In this document: in pieces, positions 33,516 to 43,013 of the stretch | How the letters are laid out: the number at the start of each line of letters is the position of its first letter | Position numbering within the stretch: the stretch's first letter is position 1 | NCBI GenBank assembly: GCA_036656795.1 | Contig: JAVXHR010000003.1 | Coordinates: 77,734-141,733, forward strand | Source: CAUPWF01 sp036656795 | Lineage (GTDB): Bacteria; Bacillota; Clostridia; Lachnospirales; Lachnospiraceae | Reading direction: 5' to 3' | Length of the DNA: 64,000 nt | Notes under the pieces: generated by a model | Seen by the model: the letters and a program-made list of their open reading frames with translations, nothing else | What the model was told of the DNA's origin: nothing | Databases searched by the model: none | Made by a program: the position numbers and the translations under genes

Positions 33516-35054
33516 TTGGCAAACATTCTATTGGAAATGAAAAATATTACCAAGACTTTCCCTGGCGTTAAGGCGTTAGACAATGTGAACTTACAAGTAG
33601 AAGAAGGAGAAATCCATGCGCTTGTAGGCGAAAATGGTGCTGGAAAATCAACGTTAATGAATGTGTTGAGTGGTATATATTCATATGGTTCGTATGAAGG
33701 CGATATCATATATAGTGGAGAGGTATGTAAATTTAGTAAGATTCGTAACAGTGAAGATAAAGGAATTGTTATTATTCATCAAGAATTGGCACTTGTTCCA
33801 TATATGACCATTGGAGAAAATATGTATCTTGGGAATGAACAAGGTCATGCCATGGCGATTGATTGGAGTAAGACGTATGGTGAAGCGGACAAGTACTTAA
33901 AGCAAGTAGGACTAGAAGAATCTTCACAGACATTAATTAAAGATATAGGTGTTGGAAAACAACAATTGGTAGAGATTGCGAAAGCATTGGCAAAAAATGC
34001 GAAACTACTGATTCTGGATGAACCAACTTCATCATTAAATGAAGCAGATTCACAGGCCCTATTAGACTTGTTATTAGAATTTAAAAAACAAGGTATGACT
34101 TCGATTATTATTTCTCATAAGTTAAATGAGATTGCATATGTAGCTGATAAGATTACGATCCTTCGGGATGGTTCGACAATCGAAACATTAGATAAAGCAT
34201 CAGATGATATATCGGAAGACCGAATTATTCAAGGGATGGTTGGTCGTGATTTGACAGATCGCTTTCCGGAGAGAGAAGGCATCTCTATTGGAGAGGTAGC
34301 GCTTGAAGTGAAAAATTGGAGCGTTTTTCACCCGGTATATACAGAACGTAAAGTGGTAGATAATGTCACTATGAATGTTCGAAAAGGTGAAGTCCTTGGA
34401 ATATCAGGACTTATGGGTGCAGGACGAACAGAATTAGCTATGAGTATCTTTGGAAAAAGCTATGGTATTAATATTACAGGAGAATTATATCTAGAGGGTC
34501 AAGAGGTTAAGTTACATTCTGTAAAAGATGCAATTGACCATAAGATAGCCTACGTAACGGAAGATAGAAAAGGAAATGGTTTGATTCTAAGTAATGCAAT
34601 TAAGATAAACACAACCTTGGCTAATCTTGCAGGGGTCAGCCATAGAGGAATCATTGATCAAGACAAAGAGTACGTAGTTGCAGATGAATATCGTACAAAG
34701 TTGAAAACAAAATGTCCAACGGTAGAGCAGAATGTTGGAAATCTGAGTGGTGGCAATCAACAAAAAGTGCTATTGGCAAAATGGATGTTTGCAGAACCGG
34801 ATATCTTAATACTTGATGAGCCAACTCGTGGTATTGATGTTGGTGCAAAGTATGAAATCTATTGTATTATTAATGAGTTAGTGAAATCCGGGAAATCAGT
34901 GATTATGATTTCATCTGAATTACCGGAAGTGTTGGGTATGGCAGACCGTATTTATATTATGAATGAAGGAAAGATGGTCGGTGAACTTAATCGTGGAGAA
35001 GCGACTCAAGAGTTGATTATGTCACATATTTTAAAATCAGGTAAAGGAGAATAG
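33516..35054 (+). CDS. gguA: Multiple-monosaccharide ABC transporter, ATP-binding protein (GguA/MmsA-like)
   Basis: Duplicated sugar-import ATPase of 512 residues. The first cassette has GENGAGKST, signature-like IGVGKQQLVEIAKAL and DEPTSSLNEAD. The second has the degenerate Walker A GLMGAGRTE typical of this family, then NLSGGNQQKVLLAKW and DEPTRGIDVGAKYEIY. It powers uptake together with the permease encoded 2 bases after its stop. The start is TTG 33516, 6 bases after GGGAGGG (33503-33509), giving the family-standard MANILLEMKNITKTFPGV; the longer frame would run through the hairpin. Confidence 0.93.
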   Translation: MANILLEMKNITKTFPGVKALDNVNLQVEEGEIHALVGENGAGKSTLMNVLSGIYSYGSYEGDIIYSGEVCKFSKIRNSEDKGIVIIHQELALVPYMTIGENMYLGNEQGHAMAIDWSKTYGEADKYLKQVGLEESSQTLIKDIGVGKQQLVEIAKALAKNAKLLILDEPTSSLNEADSQALLDLLLEFKKQGMTSIIISHKLNEIAYVADKITILRDGSTIETLDKASDDISEDRIIQGMVGRDLTDRFPEREGISIGEVALEVKNWSVFHPVYTERKVVDNVTMNVRKGEVLGISGLMGAGRTELAMSIFGKSYGINITGELYLEGQEVKLHSVKDAIDHKIAYVTEDRKGNGLILSNAIKINTTLANLAGVSHRGIIDQDKEYVVADEYRTKLKTKCPTVEQNVGNLSGGNQQKVLLAKWMFAEPDILILDEPTRGIDVGAKYEIYCIINELVKSGKSVIMISSELPEVLGMADRIYIMNEGKMVGELNRGEATQELIMSHILKSGKGE

Positions 35055-35056
35055 AC

Positions 35057-36217
35057 ATGGAAAAAACAAATGTTTCAGCAATGTTAAAAAAATATACAAT
35101 GATCATTGCCTTAATTGTTGTAACCCTATTCTTTACATGGAGAACGGGCGGAAGTATGTTGCTTCCACAAAATATTAACAACTTAATTGCACAAAATGCG
35201 TATGTATTTATTCTAGCTACTGGTATGCTACTTTGTATATTGACCGGAGGTAATATTGATCTTAGTATTGGATCAGTGGTGTGCTTTGTAGGCGCTATCG
35301 GAGGAACCTTGATGGTAAACAAAGATGTTTCGCCGGGGATTGCAATGATTGCTATGCTTGTTGTTGGAATCTTAATTGGTGTATGGCAGGGGTTTTGGAT
35401 TGCATATGTTAGAATCCCACCATTTATTGTAACGTTGGCGGGGATGTTTATCTTTCGTGGATTATCAAATGTTGTATTAAATGGGTTGACGGTAGCACCA
35501 ATGCCAGAGGAGTATCTTGCATTATTTAATAATTATATTATTGATTTCTTCCATGGAAGTACGATTAATATTACTTGCCTTTTAGTGGGAGTTTTGGCAA
35601 CACTTATTTTTCTGTTTAGTGCAATTGCGGGACGAAGAAAACGTGTGAAAAATGGATATGCAGTTAAATCTTTGACCGGATTTGTAGTTAAAAATATCTT
35701 AGTAAGTGCAGTTATTCTTGTATTCATGTGGAGACTTGCACAATATAAAGGTATTCCAAATGTATTAATATGGGTAGTTCTTATTGTTATGATATATGCA
35801 TATATTACATCCAAGACAACAGTAGGGCGCCACTTCTATGCAGTGGGTGGAAATGAAAAAGCAACACAATTGTCAGGAATCAATACAAATCGTGTATACT
35901 TTCTTGCATATGCAAATATGGGCATGCTGGCAGCGGTAGCTGCAATGGTTACCATTGCACGTCTTAACTCAGCAAATCCTACCGCAGGGACAAACTACGA
36001 GATGGATGCTATTGGATCTTGCTTTATTGGTGGAGCTTCTGCATATGGTGGAACTGGTACAGTTCCTGGAGTTATAGTTGGAGCAACATTAATGGGCGTT
36101 ATTAATTTAGGAATGTCTATTATGGGTGTGGATGCTAACTGGCAAAAAGTGGTAAAAGGAAGTGTGTTACTTGCAGCAGTTATCTTTGATGTTGTATCAA
36201 AGAAACGTGCAAAATAG
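35057..36217 (+). CDS. gguB: Multiple-monosaccharide ABC transporter, permease (GguB/MmsB-like)
   Basis: Inner-membrane permease of 386 residues with about ten helices, in the branched-chain-amino-acid/ribose permease superfamily. Family segments include GMLLCILTGGNIDLSIGS near residue 55, VRIPPFIVTLAGMFIFRGLS, and GSCFIGGASAYGGTGTVPG near 315. The basic cytoplasmic loop and extra helices around 170-240 are typical of the long GguB/XylH subfamily rather than RbsC. It pairs with the duplicated ATPase just upstream; GGAG precedes the ATG. A hairpin terminator ends the operon. Confidence 0.93.
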   Translation: MEKTNVSAMLKKYTMIIALIVVTLFFTWRTGGSMLLPQNINNLIAQNAYVFILATGMLLCILTGGNIDLSIGSVVCFVGAIGGTLMVNKDVSPGIAMIAMLVVGILIGVWQGFWIAYVRIPPFIVTLAGMFIFRGLSNVVLNGLTVAPMPEEYLALFNNYIIDFFHGSTINITCLLVGVLATLIFLFSAIAGRRKRVKNGYAVKSLTGFVVKNILVSAVILVFMWRLAQYKGIPNVLIWVVLIVMIYAYITSKTTVGRHFYAVGGNEKATQLSGINTNRVYFLAYANMGMLAAVAAMVTIARLNSANPTAGTNYEMDAIGSCFIGGASAYGGTGTVPGVIVGATLMGVINLGMSIMGVDANWQKVVKGSVLLAAVIFDVVSKKRAK

Positions 36218-36233
36218 AGGATAGTTGAGATGA

Positions 36234-36267
36234 AAACAGCCCTGACAGATGTCTGACAGGGCTGTTT
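36234..36267 (+). terminator. Terminator at the end of the sugar importer operon
   Basis: Sixteen-base stem with one A-A mismatch (36234-36249 with 36252-36267), flanked by A-rich sequence on the left and T-rich on the right, so it can act in both directions between the convergent importer and XRE genes. Confidence 0.8.
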
Positions 36268-36292
36268 ATAATATTGTTCAATCACAAAGGTC

Positions 36293-36652
36293 TTATTTCT
36301 TTGCTGATTTTTCATCACGAAGTGTTAATAATTCCATATATTTCAATGCATCTTGTTTAGATTCTAAGGATAAGCTATGATAATATTGCATTAAGCGTTG
36401 GTCTACGATTTGTTCGGTATGTTCTCGTTCGGAGGAGAGATGAGAACCATGAAATCCTTCCCCGGTAATTAAATAATCAACACTTACCTCAAAAAAATCA
36501 GACAATTGCAATAATTTTTCAAAATCAGGTTGCCTGTTTTTTGTCTCATAACCAGCAATCGTAGGGCGAGATACTTGTAGTAAATCAGCAAGCTGTACTT
36601 GGGTCATATTTCTAGTTTCTCTTAGGTTTTTTAATGTATTTGAAAAATTCAT
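36293..36652 (-). CDS. XRE family transcriptional regulator
   Basis: Small regulator of 119 residues. Residues about 5-60 are a Cro/CI-type helix-turn-helix (LRETRNMTQVQLADLLQVSR, TIAGYETKNRQP, FFEVSVDYLITG). The C-terminal 55 residues are polar and helical, perhaps for dimerisation. The start is ATG 36652 because AGGAGGG (complement of 36658-36664) is correctly spaced; the longer frame to 36733 adds a hydrophobic stretch not seen in this family. It is convergent with the importer operon; its target is unknown. Confidence 0.88.
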   Translation of the reverse strand: MNFSNTLKNLRETRNMTQVQLADLLQVSRPTIAGYETKNRQPDFEKLLQLSDFFEVSVDYLITGEGFHGSHLSSEREHTEQIVDQRLMQYYHSLSLESKQDALKYMELLTLRDEKSAKK

Positions 36653-36801
36653 GTTGACCCTCCTTATGTTTCTACGATATATATTACCAGTAGAAAGATA
36701 AAAATAGCATAAAAGTGCCAAAACGCAACACAAAACAACAATATGTTTAGCAACGGAACATTACTTTGTGAAGAATGATTTATGAACATAGATAGAATGC
36801 G

Positions 36802-36830
36802 TTGACATCAAGATGGAAACTTCGTATAAT
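36802..36830 (+). promoter_or_regulatory. Full-consensus sigma-A promoter
   Basis: TTGACA (36802-36807), 17-base spacer, TATAAT (36825-36830): both boxes match consensus exactly at ideal spacing. It drives the small membrane protein gene at 36866 with a leader of about 30 bases. Confidence 0.85.
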
Positions 36831-36865
36831 TAAAAAAGGATAAGAATGGAGAGGATTGAAAATAG

Positions 36866-37327
36866 ATGATATTTGCAAAAAATGATGAAGAGAAGAGAAG
36901 TAAGGTGTGGCGCATAGTAACAACAATTACAACAATTTTAATTATAGTAATTGCAGTTTTTTTTATTACAAAATTATTTACAAGTAATCCGTTAGAGGGA
37001 ACTTGGATTCATAAAGACAGTGGAATGGAATTAAATATTACAGGAAATAATCTGCTTACAGTTAAATGGGCGGATTTGTTAGAGAATACAAATGTTAAAA
37101 TCAAGATGAACTATACATTGGATAAAGAAGATAAGACAATTACAATTAAAGTAGATGAATCAGAAGTTAAAAAAGTGGTAAATAATTCAGAAGGCGACAT
37201 TAACGCAAGTAGTCTAAAATCAGCGCTAAGTTCTATCGCAACTACATTTAATTACAGTGTGGAACACCATAAACTTGTATTAATAGAACGCGAGTATGGA
37301 GATCAAATGGTATTTGAAAAAAAATAA
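36866..37327 (+). CDS. Small membrane-anchored protein of unknown function
   Basis: Protein of 153 residues that I cannot assign to a named family. A basic cytoplasmic start (EEKRSKVWR) is followed by one membrane helix (about 16-38) and an outward-facing domain. The outer domain reads LEGTWIHKDSGMELNI, then alternating strands, resembling the GTW opening of lipocalin-like small barrels (inference only). A ribosome site (GAGAGG) and a full-consensus promoter precede it, and a clear terminator follows. It lies between the XRE gene and ispG. Confidence 0.8.
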   Translation: MIFAKNDEEKRSKVWRIVTTITTILIIVIAVFFITKLFTSNPLEGTWIHKDSGMELNITGNNLLTVKWADLLENTNVKIKMNYTLDKEDKTITIKVDESEVKKVVNNSEGDINASSLKSALSSIATTFNYSVEHHKLVLIEREYGDQMVFEKK

Positions 37328-37340
37328 TGCTACCATAGAT

Positions 37341-37386
37341 TCCCTCTATGCCGGTGCTATCAAAAGCGCAGGATAGAGGGATTTTT
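37341..37386 (+). terminator. Terminator between the small membrane protein and ispG
   Basis: Nine-base stem TCCCTCTAT/ATAGAGGGA (37341-37349 with 37373-37381), a 23-base partly foldable loop, and a TTTTT run. The ispG ribosome site starts only 5 bases after the T run, so ispG transcription must start inside or before this element. Confidence 0.75.
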
Positions 37387-37406
37387 AGATGAAAGGAGCC
37401 GATACA

Positions 37407-38486
37407 ATGGAACAACTTACATGGAGAGAAAAGACAAAAGTGATTCAGATAGGAGATTGTAAAATAGGAGGAGGAAATCCAATTGCCATTCAGTCTATGA
37501 CAAACACAAAGACGGAAGATATCAAAGCAACGATACAACAGATTCTTCAGTTAGAAGCAGCAGGGTGCCAGATTGTCAGATGTGCAGTTCCAACTTTACA
37601 GGCGGCAGAAGCTCTTAAGGATATCAAAAAAGGGATTCATATTCCATTAGTTGCAGATATTCATTTTGATTATCGATTGGCAATTGCAGCTATTGAATAT
37701 GGTGCAGATAAGATACGAATCAATCCGGGTAATATAGGAGATATTTCACGAGTACAGTTGGTGGTGGATAAAGCGAAAGAGTATCAGATTCCAATTCGAG
37801 TGGGTGTGAACAGTGGCTCCTTAGAATCACAATTAGTGGAACGTTATGGTGGTGTTACAGCAGAAGGAATTGTGGAGAGTGCTTTAGACAAAGTGCATCT
37901 AATCGAAACACTAGGATATGAAAATCTAGTGGTTAGTATTAAGTCATCAGATGTTATGATGTGTGTAAAAGCGCATGAAATTATTGCAAAGCAATGTAAA
38001 TACCCATTGCATGTTGGAATTACGGAATCAGGGACGTTATTGTCTGGAAATATAAAGTCCGCTGTTGGACTAGGTATTATGTTACATGAGGGAATTGGAG
38101 ATACCATACGGGTATCGTTAACAGGAAATCCAGTAGAAGAGATTAAGTCAGCTCGATTGATTTTGAAATCATTGGGACTTCGTAAAGGTGGAATTGAAGT
38201 GGTATCTTGTCCTACTTGTGGGCGCACACAGATTGATTTGATTAAACTGGCCAATCAGGTAGAAACTATGGTTGCGGATATTCCATTAAACATCAAAGTT
38301 GCAGTTATGGGGTGTGTTGTGAATGGACCGGGGGAAGCAAAAGAAGCAGATATAGGAATTGCCGGAGGAATCGGAGAAGGACTAATCATCAAAAAAGGAC
38401 AAATCATAAAAAAAGTGAAAGAAGAAGAGCTATTAGAAGAACTGCGCCAAGAGTTGTTACATTGGGATACCACAGAAAAAAAATAG
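37407..38486 (+). CDS. ispG: 4-hydroxy-3-methylbut-2-enyl diphosphate synthase (IspG)
   Basis: Iron-sulfur enzyme of the MEP isoprenoid pathway, 359 residues, converting MEcPP to HMBPP. An N-terminal TIM barrel (GNPIAIQSMTNTKTED, PLVADIHFDYRLA, RINPGNIG) is joined to a C-terminal domain with the cluster cysteines in SCPTCGRTQIDL and GCVVNGPGEA. This is the short two-domain bacterial form. ATG 37407 sits 8 bases after AAAGGAG (37392-37398). polC follows after 12 bases and is probably co-transcribed. Confidence 0.96.
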   Translation: MEQLTWREKTKVIQIGDCKIGGGNPIAIQSMTNTKTEDIKATIQQILQLEAAGCQIVRCAVPTLQAAEALKDIKKGIHIPLVADIHFDYRLAIAAIEYGADKIRINPGNIGDISRVQLVVDKAKEYQIPIRVGVNSGSLESQLVERYGGVTAEGIVESALDKVHLIETLGYENLVVSIKSSDVMMCVKAHEIIAKQCKYPLHVGITESGTLLSGNIKSAVGLGIMLHEGIGDTIRVSLTGNPVEEIKSARLILKSLGLRKGGIEVVSCPTCGRTQIDLIKLANQVETMVADIPLNIKVAVMGCVVNGPGEAKEADIGIAGGIGEGLIIKKGQIIKKVKEEELLEELRQELLHWDTTEKK

Positions 38487-38498
38487 GCGGGTAAATAG

Positions 38499-41400
38499 AT
38501 GAATAAGTTGTTTTTTGAAGTATTTCCAACTTTAAAAATAAATAAAGAAATGAAGATGTTGTTACAACAGGTCGAAGTAACAAAGGTGTCCACTACGTCT
38601 GAAAGAAAACTACTAAGGGTACACATTCAAAGCAGTCACTTGATCGCCAAAAAGTTTGTGTATGCGATGGAAACAATGATCAAAGAGCAATTGTTTGGTC
38701 AGATGCCTATTCAGATAAAAGTCGTGGAACAATACCATCTATCGGAACAATATACACCTGAAAATCTAATGAAAGAATATCGAGATAGTATATTGCTAGA
38801 ATTAGGGGAACGAAGCATTATTGAAAAGAATATGTTTCAGCAGGCAACGTATTCTTTTGAGGAAGACAATATTCTGTGCTTACAGATGCAGGATACAATT
38901 GTTGCACAGGGCAAGCAAGAATCCATTGTTCGTTTTTTAGAAGAGGTGTTTAATGAACGATGCCAAATTCCGGTTCAAGTTCGTATTGTATATCAGTTAC
39001 CAAAAGAGAGCAATATGAAACTGCATAATGAGCGACAATTACAGCAGGAGGTCAATGCAATTCTCGACCAGAATAGTCTTCATGAAGAGGAAAAGAAAGC
39101 AAGGGCAGATATAGAAGAAGAAAAGCCAAAGAAAAATACATATCCATATCAAAAAAAGAATGATTATGCGTATGGTGCTAAAAAATCAGAAGATATAAAT
39201 CTGATTTATGGACGGGATTTCGAAGAGGAAGCAATTGAATTATCGCAGGTTATAGGTGAGATGGGAGAGATTACCATTCGGGGAAAAGTCATTAGCTTTG
39301 ATACAAGAGAAATTCGCAATGACAAGACCATTATTATGTATGCAATTACCGACTTTACAGATACTATTATGGTGAAGATGTTTACGAAGAATGAGCAACT
39401 GCCAATGATTCTGGAAGAAGTAAAGGAAGGTGCATTTTTAAAAATCCGAGGTGTTACAACCATTGATAAATTCGATGGAGAACTTACAATTGGTTCGGTG
39501 GTGGGGATTAAAAAGAGTAATGACTTTACGATTTCAAGAAAAGATACGGCTCCAGAAAAACGAGTGGAGTTGCACTGTCATACAAAGATGAGTGATATGG
39601 ATGGAGTTTCAGAAGTGAAAGATATTGTAAAACGTGCCCATGATTGGGGACATTTGGCAATTGCAATTACAGACCATGGAGTAGTGCAGGCATTTCCTGA
39701 TGCAAATCATTACATCGAAACGTTAGATCAATCTGATCCATTTAAGATTATCTATGGGGTAGAAGCATATCTTGTAGATGATCTAACCGAGATTGCAGTA
39801 GGAGCACAGGACCAGACACTAGAAGATACCTATGTGGTATTCGATTTAGAGACAACAGGTTTGAGTGCAATTCAAGATAAAATCATAGAAATAGGTGCAG
39901 TAAAAGTAAAAGATGGAGAGATTATAGACACCTATAGTACTTTTGTGAATCCGGAAAGACCCATTCCATTTCGTATTACACAACTTACTGGTATTGAAGA
40001 TTCAATGGTACTTGCGGCACCTACTATTACAACGATATTACCTCAGTTCTTAGAATTTGCTAAGGACGCAGTACTTGTGGCACATAATGCTAATTTTGAT
40101 GTTGGATTTATTGAGCAAAATTGTCGTTACCAGAACATGATTCCTGATTTTATATCAGTAGATACGGTTGCACTTGCAAGAGTCTTATTACCAACTTTAT
40201 CAAAGTATAAGTTGAATATCGTAGCCAAAGCACTTCATATCTCGTTGGAAAATCATCATCGTGCAGTAGACGATGCGACTGCAACAGCAGAGATATTTCT
40301 CAAATTTGTGGAAATGTTGAAAGAAAGAAATATAACGACGCTTAAAGGTGTCAATCAATTTGGAGATATGAATCCAGATGCCATTCGAAAACTTCCAACA
40401 TATCATACAATTATATTGGTGCAAAATGAAATTGGAAGAACGAATCTATATACATTGATTTCACTTTCTCATCTGACGTATTTTGGGCGACGGCCAAGAA
40501 TCCCTAAAAGTGAGCTTAACAAATACAGGGAAGGACTCATTGTGGGAAGTGCATGTGAAGCAGGTGAATTGTATCAAGCAATTTTAAACAATAAATCAGA
40601 TGAGACTATTGCAAGAATTGTAGATTTTTATGATTATCTTGAGATTCAACCCCTTGGAAATAATGCATTTATGCTCCTAAGTGAACGAATTACATCGGTG
40701 CATTCGGAAGAAGATCTCAAAGAGATTAATCGTAAAATCGTAACTTTAGGAGAAAAATTCCATAAACCTGTAGTTGGAACATGCGACGTTCATTTTTTAG
40801 ACCCAGAAGATGAAGTATATCGTCGTATTATTATGACGGGAAAAGGGTTCTCAGATGCAGATAAACAACCCCCACTTTATTTACGTACCACAGAAGAGAT
40901 GTTAGAAGAATTCACGTATCTTGGATCGGAGAAGGCATATCAGATTGTGGTTGAGAATACAAATCATATTGCGGAGATGATAGAGAAGATATCTCCGGTA
41001 CGCCCGGACAAATGTCCACCGGTGATTCCAGATTCGGATCAGACACTTCGAAGTATTTGCTATGAGAAAGCACATAAGATGTATGGAACAAAATTACCAG
41101 AAGTTGTAGTGGAGCGTTTGGAAAGAGAATTAAATTCCATTATATCCAATGGATTTGCAGTGATGTATATTATTGCTCAGAAGTTAGTATGGAAATCCAA
41201 TGAAGATGGATATCTTGTTGGTTCTAGAGGTTCGGTAGGTTCTTCTTTTGTGGCAACAATGGCTGGAATCACAGAGGTCAATCCATTAAGTCCGCATTAT
41301 CGCTGCGAGGCATGTTATTATAGTGACTTTGATTCTGACGAGGTAAAGAAATTCTCCGGTGGCTGCGGTTGGGATATGCCAGATAAGAGTTGTCCAAACT

Positions 41401-42923
41401 GTGGAGCAACAATGGTAAAAGATGGGTTCAATATTCCTTTTGAAACATTTCTTGGATTCAAAGGAAACAAGGAACCGGATATTGATCTTAATTTCTCGGG
41501 TGATTATCAGGCAAAAGCACATAAATATACCGAAGTTATCTTTGGGGAGGGTCAGACATTTAAGGCAGGAACAATTGGAACGCTGGCGGAGAAGACAGCA
41601 TATGGATTTGTTAAAAATTATTATGAAGAGCGTGAAAGTAGAAAAAGAAGATGTGAAATTGATCGTATTGTAAAAGGGTGTACCGGAGTAAGACGAAGTA
41701 CGGGACAACATCCTGGTGGAATTATTGTGTTACCACATGGGGAGAATATTAATTCATTTACTCCGATTCAGCATCCGGCAAATGTTATGGAAACGGATAT
41801 TATTACGACGCATTTTGATTATCATTCTATTGACCATAATTTATTGAAATTAGATATACTAGGTCACGATGATCCTACGATTATTAAGATGTTAGAGGAA
41901 TTAATTACAGAGATGAACGGTGTACCATTTGATGCAACAAAGATTCAATTAGATGATAAAGATGTAATGTCATTATTTGCCAACACAAAAGCCCTGGGGA
42001 TTACACCGGCTGATATCGGTGGGATTCCGGTAGGGTGTCTGGGAATTCCAGAGTTTGGAACTGATTTTGTTATTCAAATGGTAGTTGATACAAAGCCTAA
42101 GAGCTTTTCGGATCTAATCCGTATCTCAGGGTTGTCCCATGGAACTGATGTGTGGCTTAATAACGCTCAATTATATATTAAGACGGGAGAAGCGACCATA
42201 TCTACTGCAATCTGTACGAGAGATGATATTATGACTTATCTCATTCACATGGGAATGGACAGTGAATTATCCTTTACAATCATGGAAAGCGTGCGTAAAG
42301 GAAAAGGCTTACGACCGGAGTGGGAAACGGCAATGAAAGAAGCACATGTTCCGGAGTGGTATCTGGATTCTTGTAAAAAAATCAAGTACATGTTTCCAAA
42401 GGCGCATGCGGCAGCCTATGTTATGATGGCTTATCGAATTGCTTATTGTAAGGTGAATTATCCATTAGCATATTATGCGGCATATTTTAGTATTCGTGCA
42501 TCTGCTTTTTCTTATGAATTAATGTGTCAGGGAAAAGAAAAACTGGAGTATTATTTGAAAGATTATAAGCAACGCGTGGATACTTTAAGCAAGAAAGAAC
42601 AGGATACATTAAAAGATATGCGAATTGTGCAAGAGATGTATGCCAGAGGATATGAATTTCTGCCACTTGATATCTATCGGGCAAAGGCGAGAAAATTTCA
42701 GATAATAGATGGAAAGTTGATGCCACCACTTAATAGTATTGAAGGTATGGGAGATAAGGCAGCCGAGGCGGTAGAACATGCGGCAATTGATGGACGCTAT
42801 TTATCCAAAGATGATTTTAGACAGCGTACCAAGGCAAGCAAGACAGTTATTGATTTTATGGCGGATTTAGGTATGTTTGGGGATATACCTGAGACAAATC
42901 AGCTTTCTTTATTTGATTTATAA
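38499..42923 (+). CDS. polC: DNA polymerase III alpha subunit, PolC type
   Basis: Replicative polymerase of low-GC Gram-positives, 1474 residues. In order: an N-terminal domain, an OB fold (about 250-345), the first half of the PHP domain (HCHTKMSDMDG near 358), an inserted DEDDh proofreading exonuclease (VVFDLETTG near 447; HNANFDVGFI; HRAVDDA), the rest of PHP, and the polymerase core with zinc-type cysteines (CEACYYSDF, CPNCGATMV) and the palm aspartates in PDIDLNF near 992. It ends in LSLFDL, a beta-clamp-binding type tail. It is full length with no frameshift. The distance to ispG is 12 bases. Confidence 0.97.
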   Translation: MNKLFFEVFPTLKINKEMKMLLQQVEVTKVSTTSERKLLRVHIQSSHLIAKKFVYAMETMIKEQLFGQMPIQIKVVEQYHLSEQYTPENLMKEYRDSILLELGERSIIEKNMFQQATYSFEEDNILCLQMQDTIVAQGKQESIVRFLEEVFNERCQIPVQVRIVYQLPKESNMKLHNERQLQQEVNAILDQNSLHEEEKKARADIEEEKPKKNTYPYQKKNDYAYGAKKSEDINLIYGRDFEEEAIELSQVIGEMGEITIRGKVISFDTREIRNDKTIIMYAITDFTDTIMVKMFTKNEQLPMILEEVKEGAFLKIRGVTTIDKFDGELTIGSVVGIKKSNDFTISRKDTAPEKRVELHCHTKMSDMDGVSEVKDIVKRAHDWGHLAIAITDHGVVQAFPDANHYIETLDQSDPFKIIYGVEAYLVDDLTEIAVGAQDQTLEDTYVVFDLETTGLSAIQDKIIEIGAVKVKDGEIIDTYSTFVNPERPIPFRITQLTGIEDSMVLAAPTITTILPQFLEFAKDAVLVAHNANFDVGFIEQNCRYQNMIPDFISVDTVALARVLLPTLSKYKLNIVAKALHISLENHHRAVDDATATAEIFLKFVEMLKERNITTLKGVNQFGDMNPDAIRKLPTYHTIILVQNEIGRTNLYTLISLSHLTYFGRRPRIPKSELNKYREGLIVGSACEAGELYQAILNNKSDETIARIVDFYDYLEIQPLGNNAFMLLSERITSVHSEEDLKEINRKIVTLGEKFHKPVVGTCDVHFLDPEDEVYRRIIMTGKGFSDADKQPPLYLRTTEEMLEEFTYLGSEKAYQIVVENTNHIAEMIEKISPVRPDKCPPVIPDSDQTLRSICYEKAHKMYGTKLPEVVVERLERELNSIISNGFAVMYIIAQKLVWKSNEDGYLVGSRGSVGSSFVATMAGITEVNPLSPHYRCEACYYSDFDSDEVKKFSGGCGWDMPDKSCPNCGATMVKDGFNIPFETFLGFKGNKEPDIDLNFSGDYQAKAHKYTEVIFGEGQTFKAGTIGTLAEKTAYGFVKNYYEERESRKRRCEIDRIVKGCTGVRRSTGQHPGGIIVLPHGENINSFTPIQHPANVMETDIITTHFDYHSIDHNLLKLDILGHDDPTIIKMLEELITEMNGVPFDATKIQLDDKDVMSLFANTKALGITPADIGGIPVGCLGIPEFGTDFVIQMVVDTKPKSFSDLIRISGLSHGTDVWLNNAQLYIKTGEATISTAICTRDDIMTYLIHMGMDSELSFTIMESVRKGKGLRPEWETAMKEAHVPEWYLDSCKKIKYMFPKAHAAAYVMMAYRIAYCKVNYPLAYYAAYFSIRASAFSYELMCQGKEKLEYYLKDYKQRVDTLSKKEQDTLKDMRIVQEMYARGYEFLPLDIYRAKARKFQIIDGKLMPPLNSIEGMGDKAAEAVEHAAIDGRYLSKDDFRQRTKASKTVIDFMADLGMFGDIPETNQLSLFDL

Positions 42924-42940
42924 ATTTCGCAAATTAATGC

Positions 42941-42969
42941 TTTAAACCGACAAAGTATTGTGCTATAAT
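42941..42969 (+). promoter_or_regulatory. Promoter of the aryl-CoA ligase / indolepyruvate oxidoreductase operon
   Basis: TTTAAA (42941-42946), 17-base spacer, consensus TATAAT (42964-42969) with an upstream TG (extended -10). It lies 45 bases before the first ligase start. Confidence 0.7.
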
Positions 42970-43013
42970 AGTGAAAGTGAATAAATATTTATAGAATGAA
43001 TGGAGGCAATATC

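Noticed and set aside
41286..41711. 141-residue open frame antisense to polC
   Set aside because: Mirror of the zinc-cysteine and palm region of PolC; no independent evidence.
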